This document shows, in pieces, positions 16,801-25,294 of a stretch of 42,975 bases of DNA. Each line of letters opens with the position of its first letter. The stretch's first letter is position 1. The notes under the pieces were generated by a model. The model did no database searches. It was not told where the DNA came from and saw only the letters and a list, made by a program, of their open reading frames with translations. Source of the DNA: Bacteroidales bacterium (GTDB taxonomy: Bacteria; Bacteroidota; Bacteroidia; Bacteroidales; Paludibacteraceae). Location of the stretch: contig JALFGC010000023.1 of assembly GCA_022777485.1 (NCBI GenBank), forward strand, positions 1 to 42,975. Reading direction: 5' to 3'. The translations under genes were made by a program, and so were the position numbers.

Positions 16801-17937
16801 TTAAGCGTTTGCCATTGCGTCCGTAAACATCTCCACGCACTTGCGCACGGAGGCTTCGAGCGTGTAGTCCAGTCCTTGCCGGGCGTAGGCTTGCTCCATG
16901 CGCCGTTTCTCCTCGGGGTGGTCGAGCCAGTAGTCGATTTTCTTCGCCAAATCGGCAGAACTGCCTGCTTTGAACAGGCTGCGCTCGTCCAATGCAAATT
17001 GCCGTGTAGCGGACTTTCGGCTGTCGGAAATCACGGGCACTAATCCCGTTGCAAACGCCTCGATACACGAGATGGCTTCGCTCTCCATGTCGCTGGAATG
17101 TACATACAAATCCGTCTGCCTGAGCAAAGTAAGTAAGTCCTGTTGATTCAGATAGACGAACATCGGCGGATTCTTCAGCCGTTTGCCTAATCGCTTGTAC
17201 CACCGCTCCAACGGTCCTTTCCCGGCGAACACGACTTGAATGCGGTCGGCGTACTTCGACTTTCTTACTGCGCGCAAAATCACATCCTGCCGCTTCTCGC
17301 GCGCTAAGCGCCCGACCATGGTGATGACGATTTTCCTATCTTTCCCTTTGTAGGGGGAGCAGGCGGATGTTCGTTCCTGCTGGCAGAAGGCGCTGCTGAT
17401 GCCGTTGGAGATAGGGCGTATGTCGCCCTCGTAGCCGTGGTCAATCATCTCTTGTCGCATGAAGGAACTGGGGCAATGGATATACTGAAATTTGCAGTAT
17501 ATACCCTTGCGCCAAGCCCAATACACACTATCCACGAGCGGCTTGAACTTCCCCAACCGTACGGCGCTCAGCAGGTTCTCAGGCTGGATATGAAACGCCG
17601 CCGTAGCCGGTTTGTGCAACTCGTCGCACACCTGCTTCGTGCGATATGTCAGCATGAAAGGCATCATACAATGCACCACATCCGCCCAAGCCACTGCTTG
17701 ACGGATAACAGCCAAATCAACCTTCGAGAAATGGAAATCGTTTGCTCGCACCAAGCCGTCCACGATAGGCAGGTGGTACTCCTCCAGTCGGAACATATTC
17801 GGCTCATCGGGCAGACTCGTACCCAAGACCTTCACTTCATGCCCCTGTCGGCGCAGTTCGCCTGCAAAACGGCGGCAACTGATGGTCGTGCCGTTGTTGG
17901 ACGATATATAATCGTCAATCACTAATAAAATTTTCAT
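16801..17937 (-). CDS. Glycosyltransferase family 4-type enzyme
   Basis: Retaining GT-B glycosyltransferase predicted to transfer a sugar in surface polysaccharide or glycolipid synthesis. The 378 residues start MKILLVIDDYISSNNGTTIS with a glycine-poor donor loop, RRQGHEVKVLG, a middle VTMVGRLAREKRQDVILRAV (linker typical of GT4), VVFAGKGPLERWYKRLG, and the C-terminal donor-site motif DMESEAISCIEAFATGLVPVIS with two conserved glutamates. The start at 17937 is chosen for the standard MKILL opening; MRLTNVNI eight codons upstream is an alternative. Own promoter at 18036-18067. Confidence 0.88.
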   Translation of the reverse strand: MKILLVIDDYISSNNGTTISCRRFAGELRRQGHEVKVLGTSLPDEPNMFRLEEYHLPIVDGLVRANDFHFSKVDLAVIRQAVAWADVVHCMMPFMLTYRTKQVCDELHKPATAAFHIQPENLLSAVRLGKFKPLVDSVYWAWRKGIYCKFQYIHCPSSFMRQEMIDHGYEGDIRPISNGISSAFCQQERTSACSPYKGKDRKIVITMVGRLAREKRQDVILRAVRKSKYADRIQVVFAGKGPLERWYKRLGKRLKNPPMFVYLNQQDLLTLLRQTDLYVHSSDMESEAISCIEAFATGLVPVISDSRKSATRQFALDERSLFKAGSSADLAKKIDYWLDHPEEKRRMEQAYARQGLDYTLEASVRKCVEMFTDAMANA

Positions 17938-18035
17938 AATGTTTACATTCGTAAGGCGCAAATACCAACAAATGTTTAGGTAAATGCTTCTTTGTTAATA
18001 AATCTACTTCTACGCGAAGCGTTGCAAATTCTGTG

Positions 18036-18067
18036 CAAAAGTACTGCCTTTTTAGAACATAAACAAT
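18036..18067 (-). promoter_or_regulatory. Promoter of the glycosyltransferase gene
   Basis: Minus-strand TACTTTTG (18036-18043) with TTG (18065-18067) upstream; extended context GGCAGTACTTTTG. Leader about 90 nt. Confidence 0.65.
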
Positions 18068-18086
18068 ATCCGTATTTCGGAAAAAG

Positions 18087-19055
18087 TTATCCATTCTTCA
18101 TACCCGCCACGGTAGGAGCAGCATGTTGCTGATAGAAGGTAACGAAATAGACCCCTGCAAAGACGAGTAACACGGCGACGGCTTGTAGCCATCCGAAGGT
18201 AGAAAGCCCCATCGCCACGGATACCAATGCTGCTACGATGGGTTGGAAATAGTTGTATATCGCTACCTGCGTCGGGCGCAGTACTTTCTGCGCCCATGTC
18301 ATCAGGAGATAAGCAAAGTAAGTGCCGAACACCACCACGAATCCTGCTTCCAGAAATGATCGTGCGGGAATACCTGCCCACGGCAGTGACGCTATATGCG
18401 ATAGGGTGAATGGGGCAATACAGAGCGTGGCAAAAGACATCATCCACTTCATGCAAGTTACTATGTTATAGCGCTTTATCAACTTCCCAAACAGCACTAA
18501 ATAGAGTGCAAACGAACACTGTGCCAGTACGCACATCCCTGCTCCTAATGCGGAGCGACCGCCGTCACCCGACCAATCCAACACGCTGTTTGCCCCTTGT
18601 GCGCCCGAGAGGATAATCGTCAGTGCCCCCGTCAGTGCGAGCACTATCCCCAGCACTTTGTACCACCGCACTTTCTCTTTGAGCAGGATTGCCGACAGTA
18701 GCAGCGAGATAACAGGCAGTATGGTGGTCATGAGGCTGGCATTGACGGGTGAGGTGTAACTGATTCCCACCGTGTAGAGACACTGATTGCAAGTAATGCT
18801 ACATAGCGAAGCCACAAAGAACCATCCGATGTCTCGGCGCGGTACTTCCTCCTGCTTGTGTCCGCAGAGCGTCAGCACGAGCGAAGTGAGCCAGAAGCAC
18901 AAGGCTCCTCCAGCCACGCGGAAAGTAACCATATCCAAGCCGCTGAAATCCACAAGCATGGCATCCTTCGCCAAAGGTGCCATCAGCCCCCAAATCAGGC
19001 ATGCGCTTCCCATCGCCACATCCCGCAACCATGTGCCTTTTTGTACCTTATTCAT
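18087..19055 (-). CDS. EamA/DMT family transporter
   Basis: Inner-membrane drug/metabolite transporter with two EamA repeats. The 322-residue protein shows about ten hydrophobic segments; repeat 1 starts ACLIWGLMAPLAKDAM and includes VTFRVAGGALCFW and CSITCNQCLYTVGISYTSPVNASLM, repeat 2 starts ALGAGMCVLAQCSFALYLVLFGKL and ends ATQ-like VLRPTQVAIYNYFQPIVAALVS. Substrate unknown. Lies 31 nt after a small single-TM gene and probably shares its promoter. Confidence 0.88.
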   Translation of the reverse strand: MNKVQKGTWLRDVAMGSACLIWGLMAPLAKDAMLVDFSGLDMVTFRVAGGALCFWLTSLVLTLCGHKQEEVPRRDIGWFFVASLCSITCNQCLYTVGISYTSPVNASLMTTILPVISLLLSAILLKEKVRWYKVLGIVLALTGALTIILSGAQGANSVLDWSGDGGRSALGAGMCVLAQCSFALYLVLFGKLIKRYNIVTCMKWMMSFATLCIAPFTLSHIASLPWAGIPARSFLEAGFVVVFGTYFAYLLMTWAQKVLRPTQVAIYNYFQPIVAALVSVAMGLSTFGWLQAVAVLLVFAGVYFVTFYQQHAAPTVAGMKNG

Positions 19056-19086
19056 CGTGTGAGAGTATGGAAAGCAACATGCAGGT

Positions 19087-19299
19087 TTATCTTGCTTGCA
19101 TATCTACGGGAGGAATAGCGTCAGGGGGCACTACCACGGTAGTATCCGGCTCTTTTAATAGCGCTTTTTCAACCTGTAACATAGTTCTTGCCTTTTCTTT
19201 TCCTTGGTTATAGGCGGCTCTGACCACAAAGAAGATGGCTACTGCGGCAAGGCATACTACTACCGTAGTTAGAATGGTTCGTAATAATTTCTTATTCAT
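19087..19299 (-). CDS. Small single-pass membrane protein (70 aa)
   Basis: MNKKLLRTILTTVVVCLAAV...: a basic start, one TM (about residues 8-27: ILTTVVVCLAAVAIFFVVRA), then a charged helix (YNQGKEKARTMLQVEKALLKE) and a Pro-rich tail (VVVPPDAIPP). No family recognised. A full promoter lies just upstream, and the EamA gene follows closely, so it is probably real and cotranscribed. The start at 19299 is chosen because the longer frame would include the -7 element. Confidence 0.6.
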   Translation of the reverse strand: MNKKLLRTILTTVVVCLAAVAIFFVVRAAYNQGKEKARTMLQVEKALLKEPDTTVVVPPDAIPPVDMQAR

Positions 19300-19324
19300 A
19301 GCATAAAAAGTTAGAAATCGTCCG

Positions 19325-19355
19325 CAAAGGTAACCATAATTCTTAACATATGCAA
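19325..19355 (-). promoter_or_regulatory. Promoter of the small membrane protein and EamA genes
   Basis: Minus-strand TACCTTTG (19325-19332) and TTG (19353-19355). Leader about 20 nt. Confidence 0.65.
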
Positions 19356-19423
19356 GAATCATGGTGCTTTTTTAGGAAAAAAACAGAGAAGTCGTGTGTT
19401 GGGGGACTGCTCTTTCTCCTCTG

Positions 19424-21649
19424 TCAGGGCATGACAAACTTGGTTTGCAGGCAGGTTTCCCCTGCTTGAAGCATCACGATATGCATGCCCTTCGCCACTT
19501 TGAGAGGTTGATAATAGGTCATGCCGGCAATGATAAGTCCAAGTTTCATTCGCTGAACTGTTTTCCCGCTAATATCCATTACCGTGAGTTGTCCTTTGCA
19601 ATCGTTTGTTGCCGAAAATACCACGATAGCCTCTCCTTCTCCACCGTTGCGCACATGGAGCACAGCCCCTGCATCGGGGGTGGTAATCTGTTGGATATGC
19701 GTAGTACTATCATTCTGTGGCAACTCGTATGGTCCCATATCCCAGTGGTTTCCATATTGCTTGGGCTGTAGATTCGGATAGTCTTGAAGCAGTTGTTCAA
19801 TAGGCTCAAGGAGGTTGGACGGCGGTGTGCAGCCGGCGTCTATCATCGGGCTATTGGGCATCAGACGGGCAAAGCGCGCAGGCATAGAGCCATCGCCACG
19901 GCGAGGGGCTAACGCATCCTCTTCCGACAGCGATTGGAAATCGTCTTTGCTAATCCCTGTAAGCAGGTGGTTGCTCCAACCGAGTTTGCTCATGGGGCTT
20001 GTTATCGCGTTGTAATCGTCGCTGCCGACAGATATCTCTTGTTTGCCGAGGCAGATGTTGTTGTAGAAATAGGTGTTCGCATCCGAGCCGCCGGACTCGA
20101 ACATATAGTCGTAGGCGTTATCGAATGCCAAGCAGTTGATAAGGACATGCCCGTCTTTGTGGCTGTTGCAGTCGAAACCCTTCACCGATGAGGTCTTGTC
20201 GCAGCCAAAGGCTACGCAGCGCACGGCATAGTGAATGCCTTTGGAGGAGCCGCCTGTGCCGTTGCCACCTAACTTGATACCATTGCCGTTGCCAGAGAAG
20301 GAAGCCGAGCCGTCAAGATACTGTTTGGGCCATTGGTGGTCTTCCGCGTTGCCCGATTCCCAAGCCCAGCATTCGTAGAGCAGCACGGCGAAGTCGGTCT
20401 CGTATAAGTCCCATGCGTCGTCGGAGTTGCGCCAAGCGCGGCAGCGGATGAAGCGATTGCCTTTGCCGTTGTGCATCTTGCAGGCGAAGCCGTCGGCGTC
20501 AGAGCCGTAGTTCATATCGAAGTCGCAGTTGTGGTGGGAGTCACAGTCGATAATGTCGTTGTAGGCGCAGAAACTGCCATCGTTCTTACTGCCGAGTCCC
20601 GAGGCGGAGAAATCGTGTCCGAAGCCGAGTTGGATACCCGTGTCCAGATTATAGGAGAACTCGCAGCGCTCTATGCGGTTGTGCGAGCCTTCCAGTTTGA
20701 TGGCATTGTCCGCTGCGTGCATGAGGTGGAGTCCGAAGAGAATCCAGTAGTTACCTGTGATGAGCATGCCTCGGTCGCCCACATTGGCTTTGTTGCGGTT
20801 GCAGTCCAGCAGTTGCTGCTCAAAATCGAACACGGGCACTTCGTTTTCGTATGCCGAGATAACGATAGGCTCTTCCGCCGTACCCGATTGGGTGAGACGG
20901 ATGGTCAGTTTGTTATCCGTGCCGCGCATAGAGATAAGGTATCGCCCGCCGCGCGCGAAGATGACATCGCCCGCTTGCGCCACCGCCACTGCTTTCGCAG
21001 GGTTAAACCACGGCTTCTCAAACGACCCGTCTCCCGTGAGGTCGTTTCCTTCGGGGGAGATGAAGTATGTGTTGCGGGTGGCGGTAAATATCGGGCGGGT
21101 GAAGTCAGGGTCAGGCTCGCCCGGGATAACCACACCGCCGCCTCCACCTCCACCGCCGCCACCTTGGTCGGCTTTGGACTGCGTTAGACGCACATCATCG
21201 ATATAGACATTGCTCGTAAGCCCCATCAGACGAATGCGAACACCCGAGAGCGTATCGCAAGGCACGCGCTTGGAATAAGTAGAGAAACTCGACGACGAGG
21301 AGGCTATCTTCAATGTGTCGAGCACCTCCCAATGGTCCGCAGAAGTGGCATAACTGATAACCACTTTCTTATTGCTTCCGCCCGAACGATAGGCGAAAGA
21401 TAGCGTTTGGATACTATCCGTCGGCGGGGCAATCATATATGCCTCGTTGGCATTGAGTTTGATACTGATGACACTGTTGGATTTGTTGTACTGCGCACCG
21501 TTTCCGAAGGTCCATGTCCCCGAAGGTAGCGACACCTCCGTGGCAGCAGACCAAGAACCGGTAGTAAGGGTGTTGAAATCCTCATACAAATCGGCTTGTA
21601 CGCATACGCTTGCCATGAGGATTAATAGAGAGAGAAAAGTCTTTCGCAT
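19424..21649 (-). CDS. Secreted pectate lyase, polysaccharide lyase family 9
   Basis: Predicted calcium-dependent pectate lyase cleaving polygalacturonan. The 741 residues contain: signal peptide 1-19; a beta-sandwich, possibly carbohydrate-binding, about 20-157 (DLYEDFNTL ... NVYIDDVRL); a ten-glycine linker 163-172; and a right-handed beta-helix from about 190 (YFISPEGNDLTGDGS, KPWFNPAKAVAVAQAGD). PL9 motifs are YGSDADGFACK (Ca Asp and catalytic Lys at about 391) and NSDDAWDLYET (409-417), where the usual Gly is Ala. A C-terminal about 75-residue module resembles a type IX secretion tail (LTVMDISGKTV...GMHIVML). With the uxaC operon it supplies galacturonate. A longer frame to 21790 lies beyond the promoter. 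Confidence 0.88.
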   Translation of the reverse strand: MRKTFLSLLILMASVCVQADLYEDFNTLTTGSWSAATEVSLPSGTWTFGNGAQYNKSNSVISIKLNANEAYMIAPPTDSIQTLSFAYRSGGSNKKVVISYATSADHWEVLDTLKIASSSSSFSTYSKRVPCDTLSGVRIRLMGLTSNVYIDDVRLTQSKADQGGGGGGGGGGVVIPGEPDPDFTRPIFTATRNTYFISPEGNDLTGDGSFEKPWFNPAKAVAVAQAGDVIFARGGRYLISMRGTDNKLTIRLTQSGTAEEPIVISAYENEVPVFDFEQQLLDCNRNKANVGDRGMLITGNYWILFGLHLMHAADNAIKLEGSHNRIERCEFSYNLDTGIQLGFGHDFSASGLGSKNDGSFCAYNDIIDCDSHHNCDFDMNYGSDADGFACKMHNGKGNRFIRCRAWRNSDDAWDLYETDFAVLLYECWAWESGNAEDHQWPKQYLDGSASFSGNGNGIKLGGNGTGGSSKGIHYAVRCVAFGCDKTSSVKGFDCNSHKDGHVLINCLAFDNAYDYMFESGGSDANTYFYNNICLGKQEISVGSDDYNAITSPMSKLGWSNHLLTGISKDDFQSLSEEDALAPRRGDGSMPARFARLMPNSPMIDAGCTPPSNLLEPIEQLLQDYPNLQPKQYGNHWDMGPYELPQNDSTTHIQQITTPDAGAVLHVRNGGEGEAIVVFSATNDCKGQLTVMDISGKTVQRMKLGLIIAGMTYYQPLKVAKGMHIVMLQAGETCLQTKFVMP

Positions 21650-21680
21650 GGTGATTAGATGTATTGAAAAAGTGGTTTGC

Positions 21681-21688
21681 AAAGATAT
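21681..21688 (-). promoter_or_regulatory. -7 element of the pectate lyase gene
   Basis: Minus-strand TATCTTTG, 31 nt before the ATG at 21649. No good -33, as at the uxaC promoter, which fits co-regulation by an activator but does not prove it. Confidence 0.55.
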
Positions 21689-21850
21689 AGTTTCTTTGTG
21701 TATCTTTTGTGTATTAACTGACAAATAATGTGCACAATACAAAGAAAGCATTGTGCGCATTACCCATGCTACGAAAGCCATAAAAAACAATTGGATAAAG
21801 GCTTTTGTTGGGTGGCATGGAGGTGTTGCCTTTCGGCATAGTGCTATTGC

Positions 21851-22279
21851 TTATGGATTTTTTACCAGCAGCATGCTATGTTTTCCTTCTAATCGAAGTG
21901 AGTCTTTGCCGCATGTTGCCACGCTGAGGACGCTGTCCATCGCTTGTGTGAGCATTTGTTCGTTGCGACTTATCTCTTCGTCGGGGCAGAACATCAGTGT
22001 CTGGCAGAGATTGTCGGAGAAAGTGAGTGTTGCTGCCGCGTAGGTGTATTCCCCGCTGATGGTGTTGCAGCCGGCTGTGGCGTCCACGCGTCCCTCTTCG
22101 CGGAAGGTTATCACGGGATAGGACACATTCTCGTCCGAGAGCATAATGCTGTCAATTGCTCGCACCGTCCAACTGCCGATAATATGCTCCGGAGCATTCT
22201 CCGTGGTAGAAGGAGATACAACGCATGCTGTTGTCAGCAGGGCAATGCCGCAAAGAAGGATAAAAGGAAGTTTCTTCAT
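21851..22279 (-). CDS. META-domain lipoprotein (HslJ-like)
   Basis: The 142-residue protein has a lipoprotein signal (MKKLPFILLCGIALLTTAC; lipobox LTTAC). It then has one META domain: GSWTVRAID, VITFREEGRVDATAGCNTISGEYTYAAATLTFSD (the conserved GCN motif), MFCPDEEISRNEQMLTQAMDSV, and SLRLEGKHSMLLV at the end. META/HslJ proteins occur in the envelope of stressed cells, but the molecular role is unknown. It lies 57 nt after the HIRAN gene on the same strand. Confidence 0.88.
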   Translation of the reverse strand: MKKLPFILLCGIALLTTACVVSPSTTENAPEHIIGSWTVRAIDSIMLSDENVSYPVITFREEGRVDATAGCNTISGEYTYAAATLTFSDNLCQTLMFCPDEEISRNEQMLTQAMDSVLSVATCGKDSLRLEGKHSMLLVKNP

Positions 22280-22336
22280 AAAAACAGATATCATTTGTGT
22301 TTGTATAATTCAGACGCATTGTATATGTTTGCAACG

Positions 22337-22666
22337 CTATCGTCTCAAGAGGTTGATTCTTATCTGCACTTGGTGGTTGGGGTGTTCGTCCTTGTCCACC
22401 GATGTGATAACGCATTCGAAGATGTCTCCGTAGCCGTAGTCTAAGAACATAGCCAGTTGCTCGTTCAGTAGGTGGGGAATATATCCGACATGTAAATCTC
22501 CGTAGAAGAGTGCTATCGCATTGTGGTCATACTTGTTTTCATCCTCCCGCACCATCATCAGTTTGTCGCCTGGTTTCATTTGGTCCAGTACCAAATAGCC
22601 TTCTGTGTGGCCGAAACCTGCCAGATGGCAGTTTAGGAATGTTGCTTTGTTTTTCTTAATCAGCAT
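22337..22666 (-). CDS. HIRAN-domain protein
   Basis: The 109-residue protein consists of one HIRAN domain: LAGFGHTEGYLVLDQMKPGDKL, LVREDENKYD-like MMVREDENKYDHNAIALFYGDLHVGYIP, and a C-terminal strand. HIRAN domains of Rad5/HLTF bind DNA ends; stand-alone bacterial versions are uncharacterised. The N-terminus MLIKKNKATFLNCHL is short, so no other domain is present. Own promoter upstream. Confidence 0.8.
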   Translation of the reverse strand: MLIKKNKATFLNCHLAGFGHTEGYLVLDQMKPGDKLMMVREDENKYDHNAIALFYGDLHVGYIPHLLNEQLAMFLDYGYGDIFECVITSVDKDEHPNHQVQIRINLLRR

Positions 22667-22713
22667 AGTAGTAACTTTTTAGTAGTTATACCTTTGTTCT
22701 TTGATTTCGAGTG

Positions 22714-22743
22714 CAAAGTTACTACTGAAAACTGACACTACAA
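22714..22743 (-). promoter_or_regulatory. Promoter of the HIRAN gene
   Basis: Minus-strand TAACTTTG (22714-22721) and TTG (22741-22743). Leader about 45 nt. Confidence 0.6.
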
Positions 22744-22817
22744 GTCAGTGTGCTGAAAAAAAAGCATTTTTTGATGAAATGGCATGTTTTTTTTACAAAC
22801 TATCCCTAAGGCAAGCA

Positions 22818-23753
22818 CTATTGGTGTTTTTTCTCGGTACTGTAGAGTAGTCCGAGGCGAGTGCTCTCTTGACGGAACTCCTCGCGCAGGTATTCGGGTT
22901 CAAGCACTTCGAGGGTGGCACCGTGTTTGCGAAGTTCTTGGATAAAGTCGTAGGTGGGAGCGATACGAAAACAGAAGATACTGTATTGCTCGTTTCTTTC
23001 CAACTCCACTTGGCTGCCATGGATAGGCAGTGTGCGGATGTAGTTGGAGGTTGCGGCGGTTACTTTTATTAGTACGCGTTCGGCATGTGTAACGCTACGG
23101 TCCACTCCAAACTGCGCCGCAAAAAACCGCGATGGGTTGAAATCTTTGGGCATATGAAACGGTTTGTCCGTAGCGCAAATATCTTTCATGCGGTCAAGTG
23201 CATAAATGCGCGGACTGTCCTCTTCCGGATGGTCTTCCGGTTTGCCGACCAAGTACCAGCGTTGCTTAAAGACTTTTAAGCAATAGGGCGCCAAAAGGAA
23301 AGAGTGGGGTAGCGGTTTTTCAAATCGTTGGTAGGTAACGAACAGTTGCCTTCCTTCTCTCATCGCCGAAACGATAGGGGACAAGAAGCGTGTACCTTCC
23401 GGTATTGGCTCGAAGAGTATGCGCTTCTTCATATCGCCTGCCAGATTCACCATGTTGTTGATGGCGAAGGTGTCTATTAACCAAGAGCGTATGCCGCCGT
23501 TCTCCATGTCGCCCAAGGAAGCCAAGGAGTACTCTTTGGTAGAGCGATTGCAGACTATCTCTATGCCGAACATCTCGTAGATGGTATCTTTGTGTCGGTG
23601 GAAGTTGCGTTCGCCATATCGGGAGGCATGTTCATCGTTGTACACGGAGTTTGCCCACCGACGGTCTATTTCCTCGCGGGTGATATGCCCCGCGGAGTAG
23701 ATGGTATCAACGAGCCAAATAAGCCGTTGGAAGAGTTTGTTTTGTGCTGCCAT
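22818..23753 (-). CDS. WYL-domain transcriptional regulator
   Basis: Predicted DNA-binding regulator. The 311 residues have an N-terminal winged-helix-like part (LFQRLIWLVDTIYSAGHITREEID; SRYGERNFHRHKDTIYEMFGIEI), then a WYL domain starting near residue 120 (LFVTYQRF...FLLAPYCLKVFKQRWYLVGKPED, with the W-Y-L core at RWYLVG), and the C-terminal WCX-like region (VLIKVTAATSNYIRTLPIHGSQ). WYL proteins sense ligands, often in stress and phage defence. The start MAAQNKLF at 23753 is chosen: the frame continues open into a repeat array whose translation (TRSEAEFFTQSSQHGAKRS) is clearly not protein-like. Confidence 0.85.
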   Translation of the reverse strand: MAAQNKLFQRLIWLVDTIYSAGHITREEIDRRWANSVYNDEHASRYGERNFHRHKDTIYEMFGIEIVCNRSTKEYSLASLGDMENGGIRSWLIDTFAINNMVNLAGDMKKRILFEPIPEGTRFLSPIVSAMREGRQLFVTYQRFEKPLPHSFLLAPYCLKVFKQRWYLVGKPEDHPEEDSPRIYALDRMKDICATDKPFHMPKDFNPSRFFAAQFGVDRSVTHAERVLIKVTAATSNYIRTLPIHGSQVELERNEQYSIFCFRIAPTYDFIQELRKHGATLEVLEPEYLREEFRQESTRLGLLYSTEKKHQ

Positions 23754-23760
23754 ATGATCA

Positions 23761-23999
23761 AAAGAACTGCGCTTCGCTCCGTGTTGGGAACTTCGTGTAA
23801 AGAACTCCGCTTCGCTTCGTGTTGGGATCTTTATCTTCGCTTCGCTCCGTGTTGGGAACTTTGTGTTAAGAACTTCGCTTCGCTTCGTGTAGGGATCTTT
23901 ATCTTCGCTTCGCTCCGTGTTGGGTACTTTGTGTAAAGAACTGCGCTTCGCTCCGTGTTGGGAACTTTGTGTAAAGAACTCCGCTTCGCTCCGTGTACT
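23761..23999. repeat. Array of seven imperfect 34-38 nt repeats upstream of the WYL gene
   Basis: Consensus AAAGAACTCCGCTTCGCTCC followed by GTGTTGGGAACTTTGTGT. Copies begin at about 23761, 23799, 23833, 23867, 23901, 23935 and 23973; some start AAAGAACT, others ATCTTCGCTTCG. All stay in one open frame with the WYL gene. The same words appear near 1.27 kb and, inverted, at 1.42-1.45 kb. Confidence 0.85.
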
Positions 24000-24035
24000 C
24001 TTGATGATAATAAGTCTGCTTACCGACCACATGGA

Positions 24036-24638
24036 TTAATAGTCCGCCGGTTGTCCCTCGTGTGCTTTCCACGCACATTCCCCGAATTGCATATTCGTGA
24101 AGATTGCCGTAAAGGAAGAGTCTTCCGGTGAACAAGCATAGATGCCAAACCGCACTCTGCCGGCCCCTTTGTGGATATGGCAGATGCGCATTTGACGCCA
24201 CTGCTGCCCGTCCTCGGAGCATTCCACACAATAGTCGTCCTCTCGGCGCGAAAGACGATACCACATTACTTTCTGATGGGCAGGGATGGCGGTTGTTGCC
24301 CAATCGCTATAACCATGATTGGTAACCACACTCCCTAAGTTCTGAAACTCATCGTTCTCATACTCTACGGATGCTTTCAGCCAATTTTCGCTGTCTAAAT
24401 ACATCACCACACCGCATTGGTCAAAGCGTGTATGGCTACCATGAAAGTCGGTTCGCACCACGAAGGAAAAAAACTTCTCTTCTGTCTCCATCTGAAAAAC
24501 AGGTGCATTATCGTTGCGGAAATGGTAGTAAGTGCGTTGCCATAGGTCGGTGTGGGGGCGAGTGGTAACCTCTATGCGCCCATCTTGTACGATGTAGGCT
24601 TTTGGATGGCGTGTCCAACGAAATGGAGTGATGTCCAT
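24036..24638 (-). CDS. DUF1349 (concanavalin A-like) protein
   Basis: The 200-residue cytoplasmic protein matches the DUF1349 beta-sandwich fold: TTRPHTDLWQRTYYHF, FSFVVRTDFHGSHTRFDQCGVVMYLDSENWLKASVEYE, LGSVVTNHGYSDWATT, YRLSRREDDYCVECSEDGQQWRQMR, and the final GIYACSPEDSSFTAIFTNM. There is no signal peptide. The fold also occurs at the C-terminus of beta-xylosidases, but stand-alone members have no established activity. The ATG at 24638 lies 22 nt after the rplS terminator, so it may depend on read-through or an unseen promoter. Confidence 0.85.
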   Translation of the reverse strand: MDITPFRWTRHPKAYIVQDGRIEVTTRPHTDLWQRTYYHFRNDNAPVFQMETEEKFFSFVVRTDFHGSHTRFDQCGVVMYLDSENWLKASVEYENDEFQNLGSVVTNHGYSDWATTAIPAHQKVMWYRLSRREDDYCVECSEDGQQWRQMRICHIHKGAGRVRFGIYACSPEDSSFTAIFTNMQFGECAWKAHEGQPADY

Positions 24639-24659
24639 AATTTCTAATTTTTAATTAAA

Positions 24660-24697
24660 AAAGAGACTATCTAACGCGCAGTTAGACAGTCTCTTTC
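24660..24697 (-). terminator. Rho-independent terminator of rplS
   Basis: Stem AAGAGACTGTCTAAC / GTTAGATAGTCTCTT (one mismatch) on the minus strand, followed by TTTTT, 19 nt after the rplS stop. Confidence 0.8.
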
Positions 24698-24715
24698 TCT
24701 CAAAACGGCGGTGTA

Positions 24716-25069
24716 TTACTTCACGCGGCGCTCTTGGATACGGGCTTTCTTACCTGTGAGTTTACGCAGATAGTAGATTTTGGAGCGGCGTACCTTACCG
24801 TACTTGTTCACCGTAATGTTCTCAATGAAGGGGCTGTCCATAGGGAAGATACGCTCTACGCCTACATTGCCTGACATCTTGCGAACGGTGAAGCGCTTCT
24901 TGTCCTCGCTACCGTGGATGCAGATGACATCCCCGCGGAACTCCTGTACACGCTCTTTGTTACCCTCTTTAATACGATAAGCCACGGTGATTTGGTCACC
25001 AGCCTTAAATGCCGGGAACTCTTTCTTCTCGCCGGCGAATGCCTGTTCGGCAATCTTAATCAAATCCAT
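24716..25069 (-). CDS. rplS: 50S ribosomal protein L19
   Basis: Large-subunit ribosomal protein at the 30S-50S interface. The 117-residue protein has the usual FKAGDQITVAYRIKEGNKERVQEFRG, FTVRKMSGNVGVERIFPMDSPFIENI and RRSKIYYLRKLTGKKARI. Length and sequence are typical. It is monocistronic, with a strong promoter and terminator. Confidence 0.98.
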   Translation of the reverse strand: MDLIKIAEQAFAGEKKEFPAFKAGDQITVAYRIKEGNKERVQEFRGDVICIHGSEDKKRFTVRKMSGNVGVERIFPMDSPFIENITVNKYGKVRRSKIYYLRKLTGKKARIQERRVK

Positions 25070-25179
25070 TGTTGTAATGGTGTTTTTTAACAGTTACGCG
25101 CAGAGTATTCACTACTATTCGGACATCGGTCCATGCCGTTTCCTACCTAAATCGCCAGAGACTCGGCGCAAATCGGGTG

Positions 25180-25211
25180 CAAAGGTACTGCTTTTTTTTG
25201 AGATACGCAAA
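25180..25211 (-). promoter_or_regulatory. rplS promoter
   Basis: Near-perfect consensus on the minus strand: TTTG (25208-25211), 20 nt, TACCTTTG (25180-25187), with AAAAAAGCAG just before the -7. Leader about 105 nt. Confidence 0.8.
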
Positions 25212-25294
25212 CTTTTGTATCGTTTTTTTGAAAAAAATGTCTATTTGCCCTTTCTATGTACTGTCTATTAGCAAATGCAATTTCTGGTGCAAAG

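Noticed and set aside
22685..22695. + strand TACCTTTG near the HIRAN gene
   Set aside because: No plus-strand gene follows it; it lies in the leader of a minus gene and is probably chance.
23761..23999. CRISPR array
   Set aside because: Units are directly adjacent with no spacers; it is a tandem repeat.
23754..24032. 93-codon N-terminal extension of the WYL protein
   Set aside because: It is the translated repeat array (TRSEAEFF... units), and the family start fits 23753.
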